Assembly: GCF_037893015.1 (NCBI RefSeq)
Contig: NC_133663.1
Location: 137,522,507-137,586,506 of the forward strand
Reading direction: 5' to 3'
DNA length: 64,000 bases
From: Macrotis lagotis
Taxonomy: Eukaryota > Chordata > Mammalia > Peramelemorphia > Peramelidae
The notes beneath the pieces were generated by a model that saw only the letters and a program-made list of their open reading frames with translations, searched no databases and was not told the DNA's origin. Positions 35,340 to 46,056 of this stretch are shown here, piece by piece (the first letter of the stretch is position 1; each line of letters opens with the position of its first letter). A program made the translations under genes and the position numbers.

Positions 35340-36423
35340 AAGATTCCTGGAAGTACAAAAGAATGGGGAATATATAGGGATAAAAGGAAAACAAAAGAAG
35401 AGAATAAATCTTACCTTATATATCATGTATTTTTAACTTTAAATGATAAACAATTAGTACCTGCAGAAAGATTTTTTAATAAGAATCTGTAACATGAAGA
35501 GAAGGACATGGTCGACAATGAAAAGGATTTGATCAATTATTATCCTGGGGTTGAGCGTATGCTTCTGTTTTGTCCACAGATGGTGAAACTGTCTGGATAC
35601 CTGAGAGGAACATCACACCATGCAGACTAGATGAATCAGAAAATGAATAACTTACTCTTAAGAAATCAAAAAAGAAAAGATAAGTGGAGAAGAAAGGACA
35701 CACAAAGGAGTTCATAGCATGGATTATAGAATAATTTATGATGCTTGCATTACTTATGAACAATATGGAGACTGTAAAAGGAATTGATTATTGATGATGT
35801 TCAAAATCCTCCATGGATAACTACTATACAATGGGGTGAGAGTATGGCTGAAATCGTATTGATAGGGGAAGCTGTAGATTATTTGGGTTATAACAAAGTT
35901 CCTACTGGTGATATCAAAGAAGAGAAGTAAGGCATAACTTTTCTGGTTTAAATAGTATGACATCTATATATTTTTGTATAACATATACTGTTGAATCACA
36001 TGTTAAATAAAACTAATCATTCAACTCATCCAAATATTTATAGAATCGCTGCATTTAGGACCTTAAGAATGTCAGGAATTCCATTTATAGAAAGTACTGA
36101 AGGTAGAAAAATATTTCCTACAGAACCTTGTTTAAATTTACATGCTTGGGATTTTAAACATGACTGTTTTCTACCCTAGGTTACCTATCACAACTCAAAT
36201 GGAAGAATCTATGATCATTCTATTTTGCTACAAATATGTAATTTTCCTGGTAGAATTATTCCATGGGGTATTCCAGCCTATATTAAAGCAATTATATTTC
36301 CAGAAATAGGGTTGACGAATTCAGAGATATGGAATGCTATGGCTGCAATAGGTGAGATAAGGTATATACAGTAGAATAAGACATTGGGTAAAATAGCTCA
36401 TGCAGAAAAGAAATTGTTTATAA
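35340..36423 (+). pseudogene. integrase C-terminal and env-like remnants of the endogenous retrovirus
   Basis: Downstream of the core, short pieces in shifting frames remain. 35400-35640 fits the integrase C-terminal region, including ETVWIPERNI near 35588, a block typical of betaretroviral pol ends. From about 35770 to 36420 the frames (for example GIPFIESTEGRKIF near 36080 and SEIWNAMAAIGEIR near 36322) look like an env surface region by position, but I cannot match them to a family by sequence. Heavily mutated. The env call is low confidence. Confidence 0.5.
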
Positions 36424-36692
36424 GTGCATGCACAGGCTCTTCCTAGTCCTCCTGGTGCACGCGACAGGGTCATGAGCCCAGCCACATTATGTGAGGCCCC
36501 TCACTCTGCCTCTGCTGCAGCTATCTCCGCCCTCAGGAGGAGGGGCTGCTCAGGGCAGACCCGGCGGCTCCTGTGTAGCTCGGTCCAAGGACCCAAATCA
36601 TTTATATGGCAAGATGCACCTTATCCTGAAGAAAATGCACAATGTCTAAATAATATTAAAAAAAAAGTCTGTGAGGGTAAGCCCAAGAAATT
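36424..36692 (+). other. GC-rich block and unassigned sequence before the ZDHHC7 retrocopy
   Basis: 36440-36590 is strikingly GC-rich for this window and contains several CpGs (for example GCACGCGACAGG and CCCGGCGGCTCC). 36595-36692 returns to AT-rich sequence with an A-run (36659-36667). Possible origins are the 5' UTR of ZDHHC7 carried in the retrocopy, a captured piece of another gene, or a GC-rich part of the retrovirus. The one long frame crossing here (36424-37077) joins unrelated sequences and is not a gene. Confidence 0.5.
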
Positions 36693-37595
36693 ATGCAGTC
36701 ATCAGGGCACAGGTTCCGTGATGTGGAACATCATCCCCTTCTTGGTGAAAATGAGAATTATGATTCTTCATCTTCATCCTCATCTGAAGCTGATGCAGCA
36801 GACAAAATCTGGTTCATTCGGGATGGCTGCAGTATGTGGTCTGCACTCTATGACGTGGCTTCTAGTTGTCTATGCAGACTGCGTTGTGACTTTTGTCATG
36901 TTTCTGCTTTCCAATGACTTTTGGTACTCTATGATCAATGCTATTATTTTTATGTGCTTGGCAGTTCTGGCTCTGTTATCTCATTTGAGAACTATGCTCA
37001 CTGACCCTGGAATGGTACCCAAAGGCCATGCTACTAAAGAGTACATGGAGAGTCTGCAGCTAATCCTGGTGAGGTGATCTACAAGTGTCCCAAATGTTGC
37101 TGTGTCAAGTCTGAGGGTACACACCACAGCTGTATTTGTAAGCAACCACTGCCTATGGGTGAACAATCGTGTGGGAGAAAAGAATCAGAGGTATTTTTGT
37201 GCTCTTTACTATGTATATAACCCTATCTTCAGCTCATGCTCTAATCCTGTGTGGATTTCAGTTTTTTTCCTGTGTCCAAGGACAGTGGACTGAATGTAGT
37301 GATTTTTCTCCACCTGTAACTGTAATCCTGCTGATCTTCTTGTGCCTTAAGGGTCTTCTATTTCTCACTTTCACAGCCAAGTTTGGTGCTCAGATCCACT
37401 CAATAAGCAACCACAAAGCAGAGATTGAAAGTCTGAAAAGTGAAAAGCCAACTTGGGAACCGAGGCTCCGATGGGAAGGCATGAAATCTGTTTTGGGGGG
37501 CCAGCCTTCAATTCCTTGAATGAATCCTTTCGCAGGATTTAGAATCAGGAGATTCCTACTGAAATCAGAGAGGTGGTCCAGAGTTTTAGGTGTGA
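36693..37595 (+). pseudogene. ZDHHC7: processed pseudogene of ZDHHC7 (palmitoyltransferase)
   Basis: The parent encodes a Golgi multi-pass DHHC protein acyltransferase. The retrocopy begins at ATG 36693 ([20 protein letters not shown], then a Ser run) and runs through the transmembrane part (TWLLVVYAD), the cysteine-rich domain (KCPKCCCVKS), [30 protein letters not shown] and LRWEGMKSV to GGPEF at about 37571-37586. No introns interrupt it, so it came from spliced mRNA. Damage: 1-bp insertion near 36849, 1-bp loss near 37063, about 20-bp deletion near 37143 that removes the part of the zinc domain before the DHHC motif (the motif now reads NHC, with the catalytic Cys codon at 37150 kept), 1-bp insertion near 37188, stop TGA at 37517 in place of Trp, one more shift, and an early stop at 37587. 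ZDHHC3 is the closest alternative; the N-terminus fits ZDHHC7 better. Not functional. Confidence 0.92.
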
Positions 37596-39000
37596 GACCC
37601 ACTTTGCCAAACTGGAACTTGCAAATGTGCTGTAGGGTATTTATTTGGGGTTTGAAAGCCTATCAATTTATAATCTGTGACCAATGGGGACTGAACCAAC
37701 CCAAACCAGTTGCTTGAAGCAAGCAAAATTTTCTAAATCTATCATCATGGAGTCCACAATTTTTCCAAAATGTAAACTGGATGCTGTAATGACTTTTCAG
37801 CTGTACCACTAATGAAAGGCATGAGATCATGATCTTTGTTAAATCTTTTTCATTTGATCAAACGCTGTTTGGGGCATTACATATGCTATTTTATTAAAAA
37901 TCCTGTGTACTGAGCTGCATTTGTCAATCATGGAAAACAAATTCCCAGTGGACAAGAATTCTCAAGTCAGTAGAATCAGAGAGTTTCTGTTTACCATGTA
38001 ATTCCATTCCATTATTACTTTTCCCATATCTTAAACACTACAGGAACCCTTTCTTGGAAATCCATCTCATTCTTTAATTTTGACTGTTTCTTGAATTAAG
38101 TTGCAAAAGATCTGTTCGCACTGAGCAGCATAGGTAAATATCAGGTACACTCATTAATTTTTCCTCCTTTTATCATTGCTTACTTCCTTTTCCCTTCACT
38201 TGCCCAACCCCAAGAAAAAGTGCTTTGTTGATCGTAGCAGCAAGTTTGATATATGTAGTTTTTCTTTTAAAAAAAAATTAAAATTTTTATTTTTAATGGC
38301 AAACTATATTTAAAAACCTCTGTTCAGGGAAGAGGAAAAAGCTGCTATGATATCCTCCTTTGGGACTAACTATGAATGTATTGCCAATTGGACAGTCTAC
38401 AGATCCAAAGAACAATCGTCTCCCCTCCCCCTTCCCTTTCTAAGATCTTGTGTGGGTTTATTTTTATAAATTAAAATGAGAGCATATAGGAGCTGAAACC
38501 GTTTTTCCCCCAGTCATATTAGCATCTTTGGGTGAATGTCACTCTTGATACAAAAAAGACAAGTCTCATTAGAAAATCTTAATCTCTGTGTATCTCAATG
38601 CTTCATTGTTAGTCTGAGCAAGGAGGAGATCATACAACCCAGCAGTGAAGGCCAACCAGTGTGTGTTTCACCACAACTTTAAAGAAATGATTCGTAGGGC
38701 ATCAGCTCTGTTGCATAAGAGAGAAAAGCACACATGTATAACCTTTCTAGAAATAAACAGAAACAAACCCAAACTACCAGAATGCCTGGAATTAGATGTA
38801 AAACTGTCATTAATGTTGTTCTTTGGTCAGACAACAATTGATGAGAACCAGAAACCTTGGTGGGTAGCTGAGAATTATGCCTGGACAGTGAATAGTTCCT
38901 TTAAGAAGAGTGGGATGGGATGGAATGGGGTGGGGAGGGGGATATTTGCTTTAAACTTACCTGACTTGTGTATAATTTTTTAAGAAGCAATTTAGCATGC
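37596..39000 (+). other. probable 3' UTR of the ZDHHC7 retrocopy
   Basis: Sequence following the retrocopy's stop has no repeat I recognise and a slightly more balanced composition than its surroundings, as expected for a copied 3' UTR. No clear A-tail marks the end: candidates are the A-run at 38269-38279 or a lost tail near 39000. A 112-codon frame (38645-38983) is likely chance within it. Confidence 0.45.
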
Positions 39001-39423
39001 TAAGAGGTCTTCCTTATATAAATTGATCTACCACACTAAATATTTTGGTATTTTCCTTCTGGACACAATGCTTTTCTATTTATTTGTGAATATCTTCAAA
39101 GAAAACATTTTAACCTTATTACTAGTATAGGTGGAATTCATCAAGAGATCAACCCAGCACACAAAAGTCACATGAACAAAGCAATTAATTGGTGTAAGAT
39201 CACCAAAAAATGTGTATAAGTTATAGGAAATTGATCAAGAGTAGCCAGATGCAAAAAATTTATGGGCATGATCGACAAAGGAGGCAAGTTCCAAAAGAAT
39301 CTTTATTTTTTTTTTGCACATCTGTTGGGAATATATATTAGGCTTCATCATGAGGCTTTTGAAATATATCTGTTGGTTGATGATTATTAAGAGTTTGAAT
39401 CCTGTGAGACTTAGCGTGTATGT
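39001..39423. other. no recognisable gene or repeat
   Basis: AT-rich sequence between the retrocopy and a TG microsatellite. Nothing recognised. Confidence 0.5.
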
Positions 39424-39460
<37 letters not shown>

Positions 39461-39475
39461 TGTGTGTATGTGTGA
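39424..39475 (+). repeat. (TG)n microsatellite
   Basis: TG repeat with a few interruptions. His/Thr-repeat frames on the minus strand are artefacts of it. Confidence 0.95.
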
Positions 39476-39599
39476 ATCAGGTCTACTTGGCTTTTTCCAA
39501 CCCTTTTCATTGAAATTTTTAGATACAATGAAGCCATTCATTGACAAAAAAGAAATATGACAAACATTGTTATACATGTAAACTTTTATCAGATTTACT

Positions 39600-42500
39600 T
39601 ACTTTTAAGGAGAGGGAGGAGGGAAAAAGATGGAGAGAGAAAAAAATATGAAGCTCAAAACCTTATAAAATGAATTTTAAATGCTATTTTTGCATGTAGT
39701 TACAAAAATCAATACAAATATAAAAATGACATAAAAAGAAAAAAGAAAACATAGAAGCCCCCCCCCAATGAAACTTTAAGATAAAGGGAAAAAAATCTGT
39801 CAATCTATATTCAGACACCATCAGCTTTCTCTTTGGGGTAGATATCATTAATAAATTCGAGATTCTTGAGTCACAGCACCACTGAGAAAACCTAAATCAT
39901 TCACAACTAATCATCCTACAATATTACTATTACTTTTTATATGTAATACATTTCACGTAGCATCTGCTTATGTTAACCTTTCCAGGTTTTACTAGGTGCA
40001 TTCTGTTCATCATTTCTTATAGCAGAATAGATTCCATCATAATTATAAACGACAATTTTTTGGCTACTCCCCAACTGATGGGCATCTACTCGATTTTCAA
40101 TTCCCTGTTATATAAAAAATTAGTATAAATTTTCTTAAAACATAGGTTCTTGTCATCTTTTTCATCTTTTCTTGAATACTGACCTAGTAATGGCTGTGCT
40201 AGGTCAAGGTATATGCATGATTTAAGGTCCATTTGAACAAGGTATGGTTGAATCATTTCACAACTCCTCCAAAAATGTAATAATATCTAATTTTACCTAT
40301 ATTCCCTTCAATATTTGACATTATCCCTTTCTGTCCCATTAGCTAATCTAATAGATTAAAATGTAGTTTTACAGAATTGTTCAAATTTGCATTTCTCCTA
40401 CACATATTGGTTTCAAATATCTTTAACAATATCATCAAAATTAGCACTAATAATTTTATTTGAAAGCTATTCATATCTTTTAATCTTTTTATTTTTAATA
40501 GATAAATTTGACTCAGTTTTCTAGTTTGAGAAATGAATCCTATCTTGAGAAACAAGGAAAACTTGTTTATTTTCTCAGTTACTATTGCTTACTGTATTTC
40601 CTTCTGCAATATTCCTATTAGTCCTATTATTATTGTTATTATTATTATTACATTGCATAATTACCTACCATTATTCTATTGTCTTTCTCCTTTTACTGTC
40701 CCCCTTTAATCTTCTCTCTCTTCAATCACCAGCCCTGTTTCTCTCCACATTACCCTCCTATTTTACTGTACTGTGACATATATTTCTATATGCAATTGAG
40801 TTTGTTATTCCCTATGTGTCAAGTTCTGATGAGAATAAGGTTCACTGGCTTCCCATCATCTCCCTCCTCTTCTACTCCACTGCAAGTTTTTTTCTTGCCT
40901 ATTTTCTGTGAAATAACTTACCCCATTGTACTTCCCCCTTCCCTTTCTCTTTCTTCCATTACATTGATACATTATCCTTTAACTCCATCATTTTTATATA
41001 TTATCCCATCATATTCAACTCCCATCTTGCCCTGTTTATTTATACTCCTTCTTACTGCCCTAATATAAGAGAAAACTTGCATGAGTTATCAGTGTTATCT
41101 TCCCACGCAGGAATATAAGCATCTCATCATCATGATTTCCATTTCTTTTTACCTTCTAATGCTTCATCTAAATCTTATATTTGAAGATCAAATTTTCTGT
41201 TCAGCTCTGGTCTTTTCTTCAGAAAATTTTGAAAATTTCATTGAATGTGCATTTTCCACCATAAAAGTGTATTCTTAATTTTGCTAGATATTTGATTCTA
41301 AATTGTAATTCAAGCTCTTTTTGCCTTTATGATATCATACTCCAAGTTCTATAATGCTTTTATGTAGAATATGATAAATCTTGTATCATTCTGATGGTTT
41401 CTCCATGATAATTGATTTCTTTTTTTTTCCCCAAGATAATTTGTTTTTCCATTGAGATATTTCACATTGTTGTCTAGTTATTCTTTGTTTTGTTTTCATT
41501 TTATGGTCTCTTAATTTGTCATAAAGTCATCAGTTTCCTTTTGCTCCATTCTATTTTTTGAGGAATTATTTTCTTCAATGAATTTATGGTCCTCTTTTTC
41601 CATTTAGCTCAGTCTGGTTTTTATGATGTTATTTTATTCAGAATTTTTGATGTCTTCATCATTAAGTTGGTGACTCATTTTCACTATTTCATACATTATT
41701 CTCATTTCTTTTCTCAATTTTCCCTCTACCTCCTTCACATGATTTCCAAAACCCTTTTTGATCTCTTCTATGAACTGAGACAAATTCATATTTTTTGGAG
41801 GATATGGATGTAGGATCTAAAATTTTGTTATCTTCCTCAGTTGTGTATATTTTGATCTTCCTTATTACCATAGTAACTTTCTGTGATCATATCGCAGCCT
41901 ATGTCTTGATTTTAACTCATTGTTAAGGAATGGTTCTACTCCCACAGCGAAGAATACAATTTCCCAAGCTTTTGGTGATTTTTGCAAATAAATTCAGAGA
42001 TACTTCTAGGATCCAGAAAGTTTTCAATTCTTCAAAGCTGATCTAATCTAAGAGTAGGTTTTAACTATTCTCCTGGTTTGTGCTCAGGTCTTTTAGGTAA
42101 TCACAACCATTCTACCCTGAAACTGTGAAGAGTGTCCCCCCACTCACCTGAGGCAGTAAGGTCTGTTTTGCTACTGCTCCTCTTCCTCCTGGGACTCTTA
42201 CCCATTTCTGGGAGACCAAAGCAACAGAGTGCTGACTCAGTAATAGCAAACAGACCCCTACAATTTCCTTCTGATCCTATTACTCTCAACGAAGCAGCTA
42301 CTTCAGCAGTCTATTCAGTGGCTCCCCTGACTGCTTCTGGTCCACTGGGGTCAGGACTGATTTCCTGAGCCCTACACTGGACTGTGTTCTACTATCACAA
42401 TAGTACAATAGACTTTTACTGCTCACCTTTCAAGTTATTCCTGGCAATCTCTGGGCTGAGAGGTCTGCAAGTGACACCACTACCACTGACCTAGTTGAAC

Positions 42501-42765
42501 TTCTTCCTGTTCTTGAATTGTTTGGGTCATTCTATGCCAGTAGGGTCCAAGCTGCACTGGACTTCTCTTTCACTCAAGTGCAACAGATCTTTCCCATCAA
42601 TCTTCCAAGTTTCCTTGAATTAGAAAATTGTTTTACTCTGTCTATTTATGAGTTCTAATACTCTAGAATTTGTTTATTCACTATTTAAACATATTTAGAA
42701 GGGTTTTGTAGAGAACACAGGAGGCTATCTTTACTCAGCCATCTTGTGTCCAACCCCTCCCATTC
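39600..42765 (-). mobile_element. internally deleted L1 (minus strand)
   Basis: Minus-strand old L1. 39600-40540 is 3' UTR and ORF2 C-terminal region (the CCCAACTGATGGGCATC block at about 40068 and the counterpart of the plus-strand 5138 block near 40340-40400). 40580-41300 is the region between ORF1 and ORF2, pyrimidine-rich on this strand; 41300-41860 is ORF1; 42000-42765 is the 5' UTR, ending CAGCCATCTTGTGTCC. Endonuclease and RT parts are missing, so about 3 kb were lost. Open frames in the pyrimidine-rich part (40679-41068) are compositional. Confidence 0.7.
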
Positions 42766-44126
42766 CTCATTTCTATAATGCACACACTTCTCATCTCTAT
42801 ATAATAGAATCTTTTATTTCTTTCATTATATAACTCACTAACTACCTTCTACATGTACCTATCTCCCAAATTGTTTATTATTTCCTTTCCTTAGAACTTT
42901 TCCTTTTCTTAAGGAAGAGGTGGCTTATAGAAACTTTTTGAAGCTATGCAAGAGACCTCACAAGAGATTTAGATGAATCCCATAATCTTTCTCTTCCTCA
43001 AAACTATTCAAGCAAGAATTGTTATTAGTTTTATCTCTTTAAGATTAAAGGACTTAATATGATGGGAAGGAAGGGTGGAAGGAAATTTTGTAATTTAAAA
43101 ATATACATGTGCATATAGGTGAAAATTGATTAATTAAAGGACATAAGATGTTGAACTCATCAACTTGCAAATGGATGAATATTGAAAACTACCTTTGCAT
43201 TTATTGCAAAAAATCACACAAAATTCTAATAAAGGGGAAAATAATAAAACTAAAGAATATAATATTCTTAGAAAGGATTTATTTAATTAATTCCATAAAA
43301 TAAATAAAAGTAATTTCAAAAATTTCAGTGTATACATTACAAGATAGAACCAATTATTCTACTGGTTTATGAATCATATTGGACACTTCAGGAAAATTAA
43401 ATCTCCAAAAACATTCAATAGATTTTTCTTCAGATAAATCCTGCCTAATTGGATATGTAATAGTCAGGTTTAGTAAATTAAGCAATAATAAAAAGGAAAG
43501 GGAAGTAATAATAGTTTTTTAATGAAATCAGCATATTCACAAACTTTTATTTTCTTTTTCTACTCTAGCAAAGTCAAATATTTCACTTGTTAAAAATTGA
43601 AATGCTTTGTGTAGTTGCCACCAAGCTATTATCTGCTGACTTTTGGCTCATTGAATCCAGATATTACAGGATACTAACTGAAGATATTTCTAACTTTGTT
43701 ATAGTGCATATATTCCATATCATTAAAACATCTGGAAGGATGGGTAGCCATTCCGGCTTTCAGTTCAGAGGGCTAAAAGATATTAAATTCTGTGTAAGAT
43801 ACTAAACTTTCAAGGGTACAGCTGCTTTTTCTTTTAACTGAAAATCAAGCTATGATAGTGGCTAATCATGTCCAAAAGACAATCCCTCAATGGAGAAATG
43901 ATATGGTATTACCCAACTTTTGAAACTTTATCAAAATACAATTTAATTTCGATAGATTCGAGTTGTATTCGAGATAGCAAAGAGGAACTAGGATAAATGA
44001 TAAGTTGTCTTGGGTTTCCCTCAGAACAAAGATTAATCAAGCCTCTTAAATTTTGGAGTGACAGAACACATTAAGGATCAGAGTGAAGCATCTTCTGGAA
44101 GGTCTGTCAGAAGGGAAGGTGACCAT
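42766..44126. other. no recognisable gene or repeat
   Basis: Unassigned sequence. Chance frames only (for example 43587-43805). Confidence 0.45.
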
Positions 44127-44849
44127 GGGTGTTCCTAGTGTAGAATAGCAGAGAGCAGAGACCCAGAGCACAGAAGACAGAATGAAGTGGGGAATTGATC
44201 TGAGCTCTTTGGGTATTGGAACAGAATTTGAATTTAGGAATTGGCTGTGTGGTAAGTGGCTCCAGTGCAGGTGCAAAGGACCTCATTCAGTTGTCATGAT
44301 TAGTCTGGATAGACCAACATGAAGGACAAACCCCTTGTGTTCAAATCCCAGAACCTCTGGTGTTCCACAGCAGGAGGGCCTGGCATTCCTACACAAATAG
44401 CTCAGACACAACACCAGGTGTTTCCACCTACCCTAAGGAAGGAGTGGATGGCTGACTTCCACCGCACTGATAGTCCAGAGAGAACCCCTGGTGTTTCCAG
44501 CCCAGATAGCCTAACCCAGAGACAGGGCTACTTGACAGAAAGGCCAAAGACTACCAAGGCACTTGAAGCATTACCAACCCAGGGATTGAACGGTGAATAT
44601 TCCCAGTGCAGATAATATAGATTATATAGAGACAGAGCACATGATATTCCTTTCCATTCTGTCCACTACGAAACCTCCTAGAGTTTCTAACATGAAAGGT
44701 CCCAGACCAATAAGTAACCCTCTAGGGTTCTCAACACTGAAGACCTGGGAGCAAGTCCTTCCATCGACACAAGAATCATGGGATAGATAACAAAACACAA
44801 AGAAAAAAAATATGTGAAGATCTGGGGGAGACACGTATCATTAATGTTC
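44127..44849. repeat. GC-richer stretch with recurring GGTGTTTCC motif
   Basis: Unassigned sequence upstream of the RTE endonuclease fragment. A motif near GGTGTTCC/GGTGTTTCC recurs at about 44129, 44359, 44418 and 44490, with weaker variants (GGCATTCC near 44382, GAATATTCC near 44594); several are followed by CCCAGATAGC- or ACAAATAGC-like words. It could be the 5' part of the RTE element or an old minisatellite. I cannot identify it. A 98-codon frame (44319-44615) spans it. Confidence 0.35.
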
Positions 44850-45560
44850 CAAAGTCAGGCTTTTAATTCTGGTAACTTTAATGCTAGAGTAGACACAGAT
44901 AGGCAGACATGGCAGAGAGTGCTTGGGAAGAATTAAGGTGAACAGCAGCATCAATGGTCACTTTCTACTGATGAATTGTTTATCTCATGACTTCTCACCA
45001 CAAACACTGTCCACCATTTAACTAAAAACCAAAAAAATCCAAAATTTTATGCCAGCAAATGCTGGCATCTAATGGACTATGTTATTGTAAGTGTAAGAAA
45101 TAGACAGGATGTGAGAGTGATGATGGTATTGTGTGGAAAAGAAGGCTGAACTGATCACAGACTCATCCTGTCCAAGGTAAATATTCACATGAACCAGAAG
45201 TGGCAGCCCCAAGGCAAATTGACTTACAGAATATTAAATGTCAAGAGATTAGAATTCTTCTCTAAATGGGAAGAGTTTGTGGGATTTTTTCTAACTTGGA
45301 GAGAAAGTTGAACCAACACACAACTGGCAACAGTGAAGCAGCAAAGAGATAGGCAGTTTTCAGAGATTTGGTGTGCAGTACTGCATTTACTGATCTTGGC
45401 AAGAATACTCACAAATATCAAGACTGATTTGATGAAAACAGTGGGGTAGTACAGAAGCTGCTAAATGAAAAACAATTCTACAGGATTTTCCAACAGTATA
45501 GTTCATTCATTTATAAAGATAAAAGATTTCATTCCATCAAAAGTAAAGTTTAAATGAAAC
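44850..45560 (+). mobile_element. RTE-clade LINE fragment (AP endonuclease region)
   Basis: Plus-strand remains of the AP-type endonuclease of an RTE-clade (BovB-like) LINE. Readable blocks are NFNARVDTDRQTWQ (about 44874), TTNTVHH (about 45000), HLMDYVIV (about 45068) and the TDHRLILSKVNI block (about 45150), the last containing the conserved D-H of the AP endonuclease fold. The following approx. 400 bp lead towards the RT domain, which is absent. Frames contain stops. It is a different LINE lineage from the L1s that dominate the window. Confidence 0.78.
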
Positions 45561-45742
45561 TTAGAGAAATGCATGTCACTTAGCTCAGTAAGAAGGTAGA
45601 TGAAATTCAATTTATCTTCATCAATTTTCATGACAACAATGGGACAGAGATTAATTTATCCAGAAATCATTATATCCTAAAGAATTTTTTAAAAAGGACA
45701 AATAACTGGTGTCACATAGGCTCAGTACTCTTAGTGATTTCT

Positions 45743-45743
<1 letters not shown>

Positions 45744-45783
<40 letters not shown>
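45744..45783 (+). repeat. (TTA)n microsatellite
   Basis: About 13 TTA/ATT units. Confidence 0.97.
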
Positions 45784-45785
<2 letters not shown>

Positions 45786-45900
45786 ATTTTTCAGAAGCAA
45801 GGAGTTAAATATTATTAAAATTATTGAAAAATTTGATGTTTCATTGCCTAAATTTCAGTAAAAAGCTTGCCTTGTATTGTTTTTTTGAATTTTAGATATT

Positions 45901-46043
45901 TTTTTTTAGGTTTTTGCACAGCAAAATGGGTTAAGTAGCTTGCCCAAAGCCATACAACTATAATTGTCTGAGACCAGATTTGAACTCAGGTGCTCCTGAC
46001 TCCCGGGCTACTTCAATATCTACTGTACCACCCAGCCATTCCA
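45901..46043 (-). mobile_element. SINE (minus strand) with perfect 13-bp target duplication
   Basis: Reverse-oriented SINE: T-run, GTTTTTGCACAGCAAAATGG, reversed box-B TTTGAACTCAGG, and end CCACCCAGCCATTCC. AATTTTAGATATT lies at 45888-45900 and 46044-46056. The body is shortened around the ACAACTATAATTGTC part and diverged, yet its duplication is perfect. Confidence 0.93.
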
Positions 46044-46056
46044 AATTTTAGATATT

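Noticed and set aside
36424..37077. The longest open frame of the window (217 codons)
   Set aside because: It joins a GC-rich block, AT-rich sequence and an out-of-frame piece of the ZDHHC7 retrocopy. The ZDHHC7 reading starts at 36693 in another frame and only enters this one after a 1-bp insertion near 36849. Not a gene.
36693..37595. Functional palmitoyltransferase gene or host-derived antiviral gene
   Set aside because: At least five frame changes, a stop at 37517 and loss of the DHHC front exclude a functional enzyme.
38645..38983. 112-codon plus-strand frame
   Set aside because: Falls in the probable 3' UTR of the ZDHHC7 retrocopy. No motif recognised and it starts without context.
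39424..39475. CRISPR-like or other periodic arrays, and telomere-like repeats
   Set aside because: The only periodic signals are di-, tri- and hexanucleotide microsatellites, with no spacer-like unique sequence between constant repeats; no TTAGGG arrays seen.
40679..41068. 129-codon plus-strand frame
   Set aside because: It lies in the pyrimidine-rich interval between ORF1 and ORF2 of a minus-strand L1; Ser/Pro/Leu-rich composition follows from base bias.
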